DNA of 32,049 nucleotides, taken from assembly GCA_015064125.1 (NCBI GenBank), contig SVSV01000009.1, positions 1-32,049 on the forward strand, in the 5' to 3' direction. Below the pieces are notes generated by a model. That model worked only from the letters and a program-made list of their open reading frames with translations, made no database searches and was not told the origin of the DNA. Below are positions 24,217 through 32,049 of the stretch, piece after piece. Position numbers and translations under genes: made by a program. How positions within the stretch are numbered: the stretch's first letter is position 1; the number at the start of each line of letters is the position of its first letter. The DNA comes from Oscillospiraceae bacterium (GTDB taxonomy: Bacteria > Bacillota > Clostridia > Oscillospirales > CAG-272).

Positions 24217-24705
24217 TCAGTCACGACCTACACGCACGATGCGGTAGGTGAAATTATAGCCCGATGCCTCAACCACGCCTGTGATCACGTCGCCTGCACG
24301 GTGACCGATCAGCGCCTTGCCAACGGGAGATTGGTCGGAGATCTTGCCGCTGACGACGTCTGCCTCGTTGGAGCCAACGATACGCCAAACACACTCCTCC
24401 TTCATTTCCTCATCATATACCGTTACGACCGAGCCGATGTCTACCACACCGCGCACGGCACGGGAAGCATCGTAGACCTCTGCATGCTCAATATCGTGCT
24501 TTAATTTGAGAATGCGTGCCTCGTTCTCCGCCTGTGCGTTACGTGCAGCATCATACTCGGCATTCTCGGAAAGGTCACCAAAGCCACGTGCGGTAACGAT
24601 ATCGTTTTTAATGCGCTCGCGCTCCTCGCCCTCGCGCCATTGCAGCTCCTTGACAAGCTCGTTGTAGCCCTCTTGCGTCATTGTAATCTTCTTGGTATTT
24701 GCCAT
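24217..24705 (-). CDS. greA: Transcription elongation factor GreA
   Basis: A 162-residue factor that rescues backtracked RNA polymerase by stimulating transcript cleavage. The N-terminal coiled coil carries the tip DLSENAEYD (44-52) with the catalytic acidic residues Asp44 and Glu47. The C-terminal domain has SPVGKALIGHRAGD. GAGGAG precedes the ATG. It is 33 bp behind the S41 protease gene with no terminator between. Confidence 0.97.
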   Translation of the reverse strand: MANTKKITMTQEGYNELVKELQWREGEERERIKNDIVTARGFGDLSENAEYDAARNAQAENEARILKLKHDIEHAEVYDASRAVRGVVDIGSVVTVYDEEMKEECVWRIVGSNEADVVSGKISDQSPVGKALIGHRAGDVITGVVEASGYNFTYRIVRVGRD

Positions 24706-24738
24706 AACGGTAACTCCTCTGTATGAAAATATAATTTT

Positions 24739-26301
24739 TTATTGCTTAGCGGCCGTGATCGCGGCTCTTAGCTGGTTATCCTCAGCTTCCGTCAAAAGAT
24801 AGATGTTCTTGTCCTTCACAGCATCGTCAAGGGGCGTTTGCGTGCCGTGGGGGGCAACGCCCACCCCATCGTAATTGACGCCCGAGGGTGGATTATAATA
24901 GCCTGTGGTAAGCTTAATGCCACCGCTATAGCCAAAGCTCTCAAGAGCAAAAATGTGCTGTAAAACACCCTTGCCGTAGGTGGTGGTGCCAACGATCTCT
25001 GCCAGCTCGTAATCACGCAAGACCGCGCAAAACAACTCTGCCGCACTGGCGGTATGACCGTTCGCGAGAACCGCCATGCCGTATTGACGGTATTTCCCGA
25101 TATCTGCCTCACGAATACTGCAATCGGCATATTCACCGTCATAAGAGGCAGGTGTGCAATAATGCTTTTCCTCACTCTTGTCCTTGTTGACAACGGTTAC
25201 GATCAGATCGTCCTCCTGAAGGAAAAACGACAGCACCGCAATGATCGATTTCAGATCCCCTCCCGGGTTGTTGCGCACGTCAAAGACAAACGAGGTGCAG
25301 CCCGCGGTGATCAGGCGCTCCATTTCGGCTTTGAATTGTACGGGGGTATTCGTCATAAACTGCGTGATCGAAACGATGCCGACCGTTTGGTCTGCTTCAC
25401 TCACGCGCCCTGTCACCGATTCATATTCCACACGCGCACGCGTGATGGCAAAGGGCAATGCGGCACCGTCGCGCAGCACCTTAAAATGCGCTACGCTCCC
25501 CTCCTCGCCGCGGAGCGCCGCCGAGGCCACGTCAAAGCCGACCTCCGCCACACTTGCCTCGTTTTCCCCATCGCCCACGCTGACGATCACATCGCCTGCG
25601 CGCACACCTGCGGTGGCTGCGGGAGAATTCTTCATCACACTGATGATCATAATGCCAACGGGCGACACGCTTTCGGTCACGGTAATGCCAATGCCCACCA
25701 TCTCACCGCCGTTTTCGGCCATCAGCGCCTCAAGCTCGGCTTGGGTATAGTAAGCAGCATATCTGTCACCCGTAGCGGCCACGTAGGCCTTGAGCATACT
25801 GTCAAGCAGCAGATCGCCGTTGGTATCGTAAAGCGCGTAATCCGAAAAGATCTGATCGATCAGGCCGATCTTTCCGCTATACCCCTCCGTGCCGTCGGTG
25901 CCAAGCGTCTGGTTTTCCTGATAAATGCTCATAAACACCATGCCCACCGAGAACATCAGCACCGAGCAAACGAGCAACGAGGAGATCAGGGAGATCAGAA
26001 ATACGGATAAGCGTATCGTGCGCGGCTGCTTACGGGGCGCCGTAAAGGGGGGCGCATACATAGGGGGCGGGGGTGTCGGACGACGCATCTCAAGGGCGGT
26101 ATAGCCAAGAGCCTGCAAACGGAAGGTCAGAGCGTCAGTTGCCGAAAGGCGGTCGGTGGTCGGCGGCAGATCGATGCGCAGAGCCGTACCGTCGGGTGCG
26201 ATATCCACCCGTGCCCCCTGTAAAATAGCCTGTAATGCTCCAGCAACAGCCTCGCGGCGCTCGGGGGTGACGGCAGGAGAAATTGTAAAAAACAGTTCCA
26301 T
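24739..26301 (-). CDS. Membrane-anchored S41 (CtpA-like) protease with PDZ domain
   Basis: A 520-residue carboxyl-terminal processing protease. A cytoplasmic N-terminal part of about 95 residues is unusual: it looks like a small alpha/beta domain followed by a proline-rich linker (RRPTPPPPMYAPP). One membrane helix follows (about 97-125), then an extracellular PDZ domain (GIGITV to RAGDVIVSVGDGE) and the S41 core. Catalytic residues are the Ser in ANGHTASAAE and the Lys in TTYGKG. FDVRNNPGGDL is the carboxylate-site strand. Substrates are unknown. AGAGGG precedes the ATG. It may share a transcript with greA and lysS. Confidence 0.92.
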   Translation of the reverse strand: MELFFTISPAVTPERREAVAGALQAILQGARVDIAPDGTALRIDLPPTTDRLSATDALTFRLQALGYTALEMRRPTPPPPMYAPPFTAPRKQPRTIRLSVFLISLISSLLVCSVLMFSVGMVFMSIYQENQTLGTDGTEGYSGKIGLIDQIFSDYALYDTNGDLLLDSMLKAYVAATGDRYAAYYTQAELEALMAENGGEMVGIGITVTESVSPVGIMIISVMKNSPAATAGVRAGDVIVSVGDGENEASVAEVGFDVASAALRGEEGSVAHFKVLRDGAALPFAITRARVEYESVTGRVSEADQTVGIVSITQFMTNTPVQFKAEMERLITAGCTSFVFDVRNNPGGDLKSIIAVLSFFLQEDDLIVTVVNKDKSEEKHYCTPASYDGEYADCSIREADIGKYRQYGMAVLANGHTASAAELFCAVLRDYELAEIVGTTTYGKGVLQHIFALESFGYSGGIKLTTGYYNPPSGVNYDGVGVAPHGTQTPLDDAVKDKNIYLLTEAEDNQLRAAITAAKQ

Positions 26302-26353
26302 TTATTCCCTCTTTTCGGTATTAAAAGGTAGATCCAAGAGGTCAAACAGCCAA

Positions 26354-26389
26354 AAGTAAGCGGATGCGCGTTGCCGTCACCGCTTACTT
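26354..26389 (-). terminator. Probable terminator of the CdaR-like gene
   Basis: AAGTAAGCGG (26354-26363) pairs with CCGCTTACTT (26380-26389). On the minus strand the stem is followed by TTGGCTGTTTG, a poor U-run, so efficiency is doubtful. Confidence 0.45.
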
Positions 26390-26415
26390 AAGACACAGTA
26401 TGTACGTAGTATAGA

Positions 26416-27501
26416 TCAGAATTTGCCGGGCTTGCTGTCAAGATACTTCTTGACCATCAGCGCCACCTTAAAGGTGATGGCATGCTCGAACTCACGCAGA
26501 TCAAGACCCGTTAATTTGCGGATCTTCTCAAGACGGTACACCAGCGTGTTACGGTGCACGAAAAGCTTGCGCGAGGTTTCGGAAACGTTTAAGTTGTTTT
26601 CAAAGAAGCTCTGGATCGTCATCAGGGTCTCGCGGTCAAGCGATTCAAGGCTTTCCTTTTTGAACACCTCCTGCAAAAACATCTCGCAAAGGGTGGTGGG
26701 AAGCTGGTATATCAGACGTCCGATGCCAAGATTTTCATAGTTGATGATATTCTTTTCGGTTTCAAAAACCTTGCCGACCTCAAGGGCGACCTGTGCCTCC
26801 TTATAGGCACGGGCAAGGTCCTTGATATTATCAACAACAGTAGAGATGCCGATCGCCACCTTGGTGTAAAACTCGGTGGAAAGCGTATCGGCAATATTGG
26901 TAGCGATCTTTTCAATTTCCTTCATTTCGGTACCGTGCTTGATATCCTTGACAAGCACGATATCATGCTCGCCTACGCTGATAACGTAGTCGCGCGATTT
27001 GTCAGGAAACATATTTTGCAGCATTTCAAAGGGCATCATATCGGTTTTGCCGAAGAATTTGATGAGGAATACGATGCGCGATTCATCGGTGTTGAAGTGA
27101 AGCTCCTTGCTCTTGATATAAATATCACTGGGAAGAATGTTATCAAGAATGATATTTTTGATAAAAGAGCCCTTGTCATATTTTTCGTCGTAAAGATTTT
27201 TGATGTTACCGAGTGCAATGGTCAGCATCTTGCACATTTTCTCGGCCATCTTATCCTCACCCTCCACGAACACGATATGCTCTGCACGAGTGCCACTGAC
27301 GATGGGACGGTAGGTGAAGCCACCGCTGACGACCTCCTCCGAGGCATAGGCCAGCTCATCACGGATACCCTGCTTGATCTCGCCGATCTTCACAAGCTCG
27401 GAGCAAGCGATGATCACGCCGTTCTCGTCGATCACGCCGATCACGCGGTCAATGGCATCCTTCATCTGGTGGATCACACCCTGAAACAATCTGTTAGACA
27501 T
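26416..27501 (-). CDS. CdaR/PucR-family transcriptional regulator
   Basis: A 361-residue regulator. The N-terminal part (about 1-120) resembles the sugar-diacid-recognition region of CdaR proteins. The middle part has the LARAYKEAQVALEVGK segment typical of the GGDEF-like central domain of this family. The C-terminal PucR-type helix-turn-helix (about 305-355) contains NVSETSRKLFVHRNTLVYRL. CdaR regulates sugar-diacid use and PucR purine catabolism. No catabolic genes lie nearby, so the ligand is unknown. An 11-bp inverted repeat overlapping its own promoter suggests autoregulation. Confidence 0.9.
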   Translation of the reverse strand: MSNRLFQGVIHQMKDAIDRVIGVIDENGVIIACSELVKIGEIKQGIRDELAYASEEVVSGGFTYRPIVSGTRAEHIVFVEGEDKMAEKMCKMLTIALGNIKNLYDEKYDKGSFIKNIILDNILPSDIYIKSKELHFNTDESRIVFLIKFFGKTDMMPFEMLQNMFPDKSRDYVISVGEHDIVLVKDIKHGTEMKEIEKIATNIADTLSTEFYTKVAIGISTVVDNIKDLARAYKEAQVALEVGKVFETEKNIINYENLGIGRLIYQLPTTLCEMFLQEVFKKESLESLDRETLMTIQSFFENNLNVSETSRKLFVHRNTLVYRLEKIRKLTGLDLREFEHAITFKVALMVKKYLDSKPGKF

Positions 27502-27523
27502 ACTAATACCTCATCCTTCTCAT

Positions 27524-27556
27524 GTGTAAAATATGCAGAATACCTATATTTTACAC
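27524..27556. promoter_or_regulatory. Inverted repeat over the CdaR-like promoter, candidate operator
   Basis: GTGTAAAATAT (27524-27534) and ATATTTTACAC (27546-27556) are perfect 11-bp arms around 11 bases. The site covers the -10 and the likely start of transcription. Confidence 0.6.
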
Positions 27557-27576
27557 GATTTTTTGTAATATTGCAA
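27548..27576 (-). promoter_or_regulatory. Sigma-A promoter of the CdaR-like gene
   Basis: Minus strand TTGCAA (27571-27576), 17-bp spacer, TAAAAT (27548-27553). The ATG at 27501 lies about 40 bases beyond the predicted start. Confidence 0.78.
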
Positions 27577-27626
27577 TAGGAATTTACTGTTTTTTCACAA
27601 AAGCACTCTGATTTTTTTGTGAATTT

Positions 27627-28373
27627 TTAATTATCCAATTCCAGCACCGCCGCAATACAAGCCAGCGCAAAGATCGGGGCTGTTTCGGTTCTTAAGATCC
27701 GCTTGCCAAGCCCTGTTGGCAAAAAACCGACTTCGGTGGCACGCGCCGCCTCGGATAGTGAAAAGCCTCCCTCGCTGCCAACGACCAGGGCGATCGTTGC
27801 GCCCATTGGCACGGGATTGTCCCTGAGCAGGCGCGGCAAGGGGACGGTCCCCTCCCCTTCAAAGCAAAACAGCACCAGATCGGCCCCCGCAGCCTCCCTC
27901 AGCATTGCCTCAAAGGTAAGCGTGGCACCGACGTCAGGCACCACACCGCGTCCACATTGCTTGGCCGCCTCCTTGGCAATGCGTCTGCGACGCTCGCGCT
28001 TTTTGTCCTCAGCCTCGGGCTTCATACGCACCACGCACCGCTCACTTTCAAAGGGCACGATACAAGAAACGCCGCACTCCACCGATTTCTGTATGACCGT
28101 ATCAAGCTTATCCCCCTTAGGCAAGGCCTGATAGAGCACCAAGCGGTAGGGTGGCTCGTTATCCTGCTGGCGCACGGAAAGAATATCCGCGACGACCGCC
28201 CCCTCGGCAAAGCTCTTCAGCACGCAGTCGTATTCACATCCGCTGCTATCGCAAACGGTAATGTGGTCACCCGCGGCCATGCGAAGCGCACGGGAGATAT
28301 GATGTGCATCGTTTCCGCGCACGGTAATGCTTGTTTGTGTAATGTCATCGCTTGGTACAAAGAAACGCGGCAC
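27627..28373 (-). CDS. rsmE: 16S rRNA m3U1498 methyltransferase RsmE
   Basis: A 248-residue SPOUT-class methyltransferase that methylates N3 of U1498 in 16S rRNA. It has the N-terminal PUA-like domain (HHISRALRMAAGDHITVCD in part) and the knotted SAM site with VGSEGGFS and LGKRILRTETAP. I place the start at GTG 28373 (protein begins MPRFFVP), with AGGGAGG 8 bases before it. The ATG at 28400 is only 2 bases downstream of the -10 box and would lie at or before the transcript start. It usually pairs with prmA, but here a terminator and a new promoter separate the two. Confidence 0.93.
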   Translation of the reverse strand: MPRFFVPSDDITQTSITVRGNDAHHISRALRMAAGDHITVCDSSGCEYDCVLKSFAEGAVVADILSVRQQDNEPPYRLVLYQALPKGDKLDTVIQKSVECGVSCIVPFESERCVVRMKPEAEDKKRERRRRIAKEAAKQCGRGVVPDVGATLTFEAMLREAAGADLVLFCFEGEGTVPLPRLLRDNPVPMGATIALVVGSEGGFSLSEAARATEVGFLPTGLGKRILRTETAPIFALACIAAVLELDN

Positions 28374-28402
28374 GTCGTCAACCTCCCTAAAGACTTTCAT
28401 AT

Positions 28403-28431
28403 ATTATAACGCAAATTAAACAATTTGTCAA
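28403..28431 (-). promoter_or_regulatory. Sigma-A promoter of rsmE
   Basis: Minus strand TTGACA (28426-28431), 17-bp spacer, TATAAT (28403-28408). Transcription should start near 28396, leaving a leader of about 23 bases before the GTG at 28373. Confidence 0.85.
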
Positions 28432-28474
28432 TGCCTGATTTGTGATTTTTTACCACTTTCTTAACAAAAATGAC

Positions 28475-28502
28475 AAAACGGGCACCGTCAGATGCCCGTT
28501 TT
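28475..28502 (-). terminator. Terminator of the dnaK-dnaJ-prmA operon
   Basis: AAAACGGGCA (28475-28484) pairs perfectly with TGCCCGTTTT (28493-28502), 26 bp after the prmA stop. The minus-strand stem ends in TTTT and is followed by GTCATTTTTG. The T-run on the other strand means it could work both ways. Confidence 0.8.
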
Positions 28503-28527
28503 TATTGATATAGTCCAATAAACCATA

Positions 28528-29454
28528 TTATGCTTTTTTCACAACAAGAGCGCACCAACCATTGTCATCAAGTCGCTGCGTAACCACAAGATCGTTGTCC
28601 TGCAAGGCTTTTACCACCTCTTCGGCACGCTCGGTGATGATACCAGACGCCAGCAAAATGGCATTTTCCTTCATATAGGCACCAACATCAGGGGCCATAC
28701 GAATGATGATATCAGCCACAATATTGGCGCACACAATATCATATCCTCCGCCCGAAAGGTCGACCTGCTTTAACAGGTCCGATACGTCACACGTGACATT
28801 TTCCTCGCCGCTGTCCTTGATATTTTCGCGCGCCACGCGCACGGCCACGGGATCAATGTCGTAGGCTTTACATGCAGCCGCGCCCAGCTTTTTGGCGCAG
28901 ATGGCAAGAATACCGCTGCCACACCCCACGTCAAGCACGCGCATGCCCTCGTTCACGTGCTGCTCAAGCAATTCGATGACCAAACGTGTGGTCTCGTGCG
29001 TGCCCGTGCCAAAGGCCATACCCGGGTCCATGCGTACAATGATCTCACCGGGCTGTTCAGAATAGTGCTCCCAAGCGGGCACAATGACCATCCTTTTGCC
29101 GATGTGCAGAGGCTTGTAATAGGCCTTCCAGGAATTGGCCCAGTCCTCCTCGGATACGCCGATCACCTCGATCTTGCCCTCAAAGCCACTGTCCGCCATA
29201 CGCTCGCGCAGGAACGCCACCGCATCGGTAAAGGGTCTGTCAGCAGGCAAAAATACCGAAACGGCCGCCACGGTCTTATCGGCGTTCAGGATCGCTTCGT
29301 CAATAAGATCGCCGTAGCAGGTCTTGAGATCGATATCACTGAAATCCTCGATCATCAGATTGTTGTTGAGCATGCTCATGATTGCCACAAGCGTATCAAG
29401 ATGCTCCAATTTAACGGTCACCTTTACCTGCGACCAATCCTTGCAATAGTCCAT
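28528..29454 (-). CDS. prmA: Ribosomal protein L11 methyltransferase
   Basis: A 308-residue SAM-dependent enzyme that trimethylates L11. The N-terminal substrate-recognition domain is followed by the linker MDPGMAFGTGTHETT and the SAM loop LDVGCGSGILAI. ANIVADIII is the NxxA/P-type active-site strand. AGGGAG precedes the ATG, 10 bp after the dnaJ stop. dnaK-dnaJ-prmA is a common Firmicute arrangement. Confidence 0.96.
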   Translation of the reverse strand: MDYCKDWSQVKVTVKLEHLDTLVAIMSMLNNNLMIEDFSDIDLKTCYGDLIDEAILNADKTVAAVSVFLPADRPFTDAVAFLRERMADSGFEGKIEVIGVSEEDWANSWKAYYKPLHIGKRMVIVPAWEHYSEQPGEIIVRMDPGMAFGTGTHETTRLVIELLEQHVNEGMRVLDVGCGSGILAICAKKLGAAACKAYDIDPVAVRVARENIKDSGEENVTCDVSDLLKQVDLSGGGYDIVCANIVADIIIRMAPDVGAYMKENAILLASGIITERAEEVVKALQDNDLVVTQRLDDNGWCALVVKKA

Positions 29455-29464
29455 AAAAACTCCC

Positions 29465-30610
29465 TTAATTGCCGTTCAGCTTTTCAAAAATGCGCTTAAA
29501 AAAGCCCGATTTCTTACCGTAATTGCTTTCGCGGCAGTCCTCGGCAAAGGCGCGCACCTGCTCCTTTTGCTTATCCGACAAGGCGCGCGGAATTTCCACG
29601 TTGACACGGAACACCAGGTCACCGCGGCGCGTTTTGTTGTTGATATACGGAATACCCTGCCCCTTTACCGTAAAGGTGGCGCCGGGCTGTGTGCCCTCGG
29701 GAATGGTGTATTTCATATTTCCCTCAAGCGTGGGAATCTCGATCTCAGCGCCAAGAATGGCATCGGTCACAGGCAGCGGCACGTCACAAAAGATATGATA
29801 GCCGTCGCGCTCAAAGATGGGATGGGGCTTAACACTCACCTGAAGGATCAGATCCCCTGCGCCACCGCCGTTGCGGCCGTCGTTGCCCTGCCCACGCAGT
29901 GCGATACGCTCGCCGTCGTCAATACCCGCAGGGACGGAGACCTCCAGCTTTTTGGTAATGCGGATAAAGCCCGTACCTCGGCAATTATTACAGGGGTTTT
30001 TGATGATCTTACCCTTACCGCGGCAGCTATCGCACGTGGTGGTGCTCTGGAATTGCATACCGCCCAGGCGCTGCATCACGCGCATCTGCCCCGAGCCGCG
30101 ACATTTACCGCAGGTCTCGGCACTGCTGCCCTTTGCGGCACCGCTGCCCGAGCAATCGGGGCAGCGGCACACGCGGTTATAGCTGATCTCCTTTTTGACG
30201 CCAAAGGCGGCCTCCTCAAAGGTGACCGACACACGCGCACCGATATCATCGCCGCGCGCGGGGCCGTTGCGGGTGGCACCGCCACCAAAGCCGCCGCCAA
30301 AGCCACCGCCAAAAAAGCTGCTGAAGATATCGCCGAAATCGCCGAAGCCGCCAAAGCCGCCCCCCGCACCGCCTGCGGCAGGGTCAAATGCCGCATGGCC
30401 GTACTGGTCGTATTTGGCACGCTTATCAGCATCGGACAAAACGTCGTAGGCCTCGTTGACCTCCTTGAATTTTACCTCTGCCTCTTTATTGTCGGGGTTC
30501 ATATCGGGGTGATATTTTTTGGCAAGCTGACGGTAGGCCTTTTTGATGGTGGCCTCGTCAGCGCCCTTATCTACACCCAATATCTCATAATAGTCGCGTT
30601 TATCTGCCAT
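29465..30610 (-). CDS. dnaJ: Chaperone protein DnaJ
   Basis: A 381-residue type I Hsp40 that delivers clients to DnaK and stimulates its ATPase. The J domain has HPD (34-36). A Gly/Phe-rich linker (about 75-115) is followed by four CxxCxGxG zinc repeats ([32 protein letters not shown]) and the C-terminal substrate domains. It is 18 bp behind dnaK. Expression would normally be heat-inducible through HrcA, but the operon start is outside the window. Confidence 0.97.
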   Translation of the reverse strand: MADKRDYYEILGVDKGADEATIKKAYRQLAKKYHPDMNPDNKEAEVKFKEVNEAYDVLSDADKRAKYDQYGHAAFDPAAGGAGGGFGGFGDFGDIFSSFFGGGFGGGFGGGATRNGPARGDDIGARVSVTFEEAAFGVKKEISYNRVCRCPDCSGSGAAKGSSAETCGKCRGSGQMRVMQRLGGMQFQSTTTCDSCRGKGKIIKNPCNNCRGTGFIRITKKLEVSVPAGIDDGERIALRGQGNDGRNGGGAGDLILQVSVKPHPIFERDGYHIFCDVPLPVTDAILGAEIEIPTLEGNMKYTIPEGTQPGATFTVKGQGIPYINNKTRRGDLVFRVNVEIPRALSDKQKEQVRAFAEDCRESNYGKKSGFFKRIFEKLNGN

Positions 30611-30628
30611 AATTCTCTCTTTTTAAAA

Positions 30629-32049
30629 TCAGTTGGTCTTATCCTCAAAATCCGCATTATAGAAGCCACCCTCAGCACCTGCATCGGCACCGCCCATATC
30701 GGGGCCTGCCTCAGCGCCGCCCTGCGCCTTATAAAGCTTTTCGGAAAGGGCGTAGAAGGCCTTCTCAAGTGCCTCGGTATCAGCCTTGATCGCAGCCGTA
30801 TCGCCACCTGCTACGGTGGTGCGCAGCTTCTCGATAGCGGCCTTCACGTCAGCCTTTTCATCCTCGCTGATCTTATCGCCGATCTCGCCCAGCGTTTTCT
30901 CGCTCTGGAAGATCAGCGTCTCAGCGTGGTTCTTGGTGTCGACCGCCTCCTTCTGCTTCTTGTCCTCCTCTGCAAAGCGCTCAGCGTCCTTTACAGCGCG
31001 GTCGATATCCTCCTGCGACATGTTGGTCGAGGAGGTGATGGTGATGTGCGTTTCCTTGCCCGTGCCCTTATCCATTGCAGTCACGTTCACGATACCGTTT
31101 GCATCGATATCAAAGGTGACCTCGATCTGGGGCACGCCACGGGGAGCTGCGGGAATACCGTCAAGGTTAAAGCGCCCCAGCGTGGTGTTGCCTGCGGCCA
31201 TCTCACGCTCGCCCTGAAGCACGTGGATCTCAACCGAGGTCTGACCGTCAGCAGCAGTGGAATATACCTGACTCTTCTTCACGGGGATGGTGGTATTACG
31301 CTCGATAATGCGGTTAAATACACCGCCAAGCGTTTCAATACCAAGCGAGAGGGGCGTTACGTCCAGAAGCAGCAGATCCTTGACGTCGCCGCCAAGCACG
31401 CCTCCCTGAATAGCGGCACCGACTGCCACACATTCGTCGGGATTGATGCCCTTAAAGGGCTCCTTGCCCGTAAACTTCTTGACTGCCTCCTGCACGGCGG
31501 GGATACGCGTAGAGCCGCCCACCAGCAGCACCTTATGGATCTCGGAAACAGACTTGCCTGCATCCTCCAGCGCCTTGCGCGTGGGCACCATGCAGCGGTC
31601 AACGAGGTCGGCCGTCAGACGGTCAAACTCAGCACGCGTGAGGGTCGCCTCAAAGTGCAGAGGGCCTGCGGCGGTTGCCGTAATGAAGGGGAGATTGATG
31701 TTAGAGGAGGTCATGCCCGAAAGCTCGATCTTTGCCTTCTCTGCGGCGTCCTTGAGGCGCTGCAGCACCATCTTATCCTGACGCAGGTCAACGCCGTTCT
31801 CGCGCTGGAACCGGTCAGCCATCCAGTTGATGATGCGCTGGTCAAAGTCATCGCCGCCAAGACGGTTGTCGCCTGCGGTGGCAAGCACCTCAAACACACC
31901 GTCGGAGATCTCAAGAATAGATACGTCAAACGTGCCGCCGCCAAGGTCGAATACCATAATGGTCTGGTCGTTCTCCTTATCCATGCCGTAAGCAAGGGCT
32001 GCGGCCGTGGGCTCGTTGATGATGCGCTTTACGTCAAGACCTGCGATCT
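30629..32049 (-). CDS. dnaK: Chaperone DnaK (Hsp70), 5' end beyond the window
   Basis: The last 473 or so residues of DnaK; the frame stays open to the window edge. Visible are [11 protein letters not shown] and [12 protein letters not shown] (phosphate-2 region), [12 protein letters not shown] (adenosine region), the linker [15 protein letters not shown] and the substrate-binding domain. The C-terminal lid ends in a Gly/Ala-rich tail ([17 protein letters not shown]). The missing part is the first third, including the N-terminal phosphate loop. grpE and hrcA probably lie to the right. Confidence 0.97.
   Translation of the reverse strand, partial: IAGLDVKRIINEPTAAALAYGMDKENDQTIMVFDLGGGTFDVSILEISDGVFEVLATAGDNRLGGDDFDQRIINWMADRFQRENGVDLRQDKMVLQRLKDAAEKAKIELSGMTSSNINLPFITATAAGPLHFEATLTRAEFDRLTADLVDRCMVPTRKALEDAGKSVSEIHKVLLVGGSTRIPAVQEAVKKFTGKEPFKGINPDECVAVGAAIQGGVLGGDVKDLLLLDVTPLSLGIETLGGVFNRIIERNTTIPVKKSQVYSTAADGQTSVEIHVLQGEREMAAGNTTLGRFNLDGIPAAPRGVPQIEVTFDIDANGIVNVTAMDKGTGKETHITITSSTNMSQEDIDRAVKDAERFAEEDKKQKEAVDTKNHAETLIFQSEKTLGEIGDKISEDEKADVKAAIEKLRTTVAGGDTAAIKADTEALEKAFYALSEKLYKAQGGAEAGPDMGGADAGAEGGFYNADFEDKTN

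Noticed and set aside
27594-27623. TTCACAAAA/TTTTGTGAA hairpin after rsmE
   Set aside because: On the minus strand it is followed by A-rich sequence, so it is not a convincing rsmE terminator, and no plus-strand gene precedes it.

Overview
This window looks like chromosome from a strictly anaerobic, spore-forming Clostridia-type Firmicute, probably a gut lineage. The sporulation sigma factor gene sigG sits behind a sigma-F/G-type promoter. A rubredoxin, the gene order nusB-xseA-xseB-ispA-tlyA-nadK-argR-recN, alpha2-type glycyl-tRNA synthetase, strong AGGAGG ribosome sites and many perfect sigma-A promoters (17-bp spacers) all fit. No plasmid, prophage, CRISPR array, tRNA or rRNA gene was recognised. 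Most of the window is core chromosome.

Layout. (1) 1-200: the 3' end of a plus-strand transcript, apparently non-coding, with a strong terminator. (2) 204-3179, minus strand: glycyl-tRNA synthetase followed by an HPr-kinase-like protein, a PqqD-like RiPP-recognition protein and an S26-type peptidase. This trio is the main accessory content and resembles peptide-maturation machinery. (3) 3184-11779, minus strand: a compact eleven-gene operon from one promoter before nusB: nusB, a TsaD-like paralogue, xseA, xseB, a polyprenyl synthase, a DUF212/PAP2-like membrane protein, tlyA, nadK, argR, recN and ybaK. dxs is not in this run. (4) 11819-12868, minus strand: rubredoxin and a cytidylate-kinase-like gene, each with its own promoter. 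(5) 12925-16546, plus strand: a SpoVB-like flippase and a GTP-dependent PEP carboxykinase. (6) 16558-18864, minus strand: rplS with a structured leader, then an NhaC antiporter behind a riboswitch-like leader. (7) 18861-21288, minus strand: a second flippase and sigG. (8) 21327-21820: a tandemly duplicated, palindrome-rich repeat with no gene. (9) 21827-27576, minus strand: a membrane-anchored protein of unknown function, lysS, greA, an S41 protease and a CdaR/PucR-type regulator. (10) 27627-32049, minus strand: rsmE, prmA, dnaJ and dnaK (dnaK cut by the window edge).

The genes serve translation and its quality control (glyS, lysS, rplS, tlyA, rsmE, prmA, ybaK), transcription (nusB, greA, sigG, argR, CdaR-like), DNA repair (xseAB, recN), protein folding (dnaKJ), isoprenoid and envelope export (polyprenyl synthase, two flippases), NADP supply and gluconeogenesis. 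The most promising leads are the short leader RNA of nhaC, which carries the 5' signature of lysine riboswitches but is too short to be one, the kinase/RRE/peptidase trio, and the duplicated palindromic element next to sigG.
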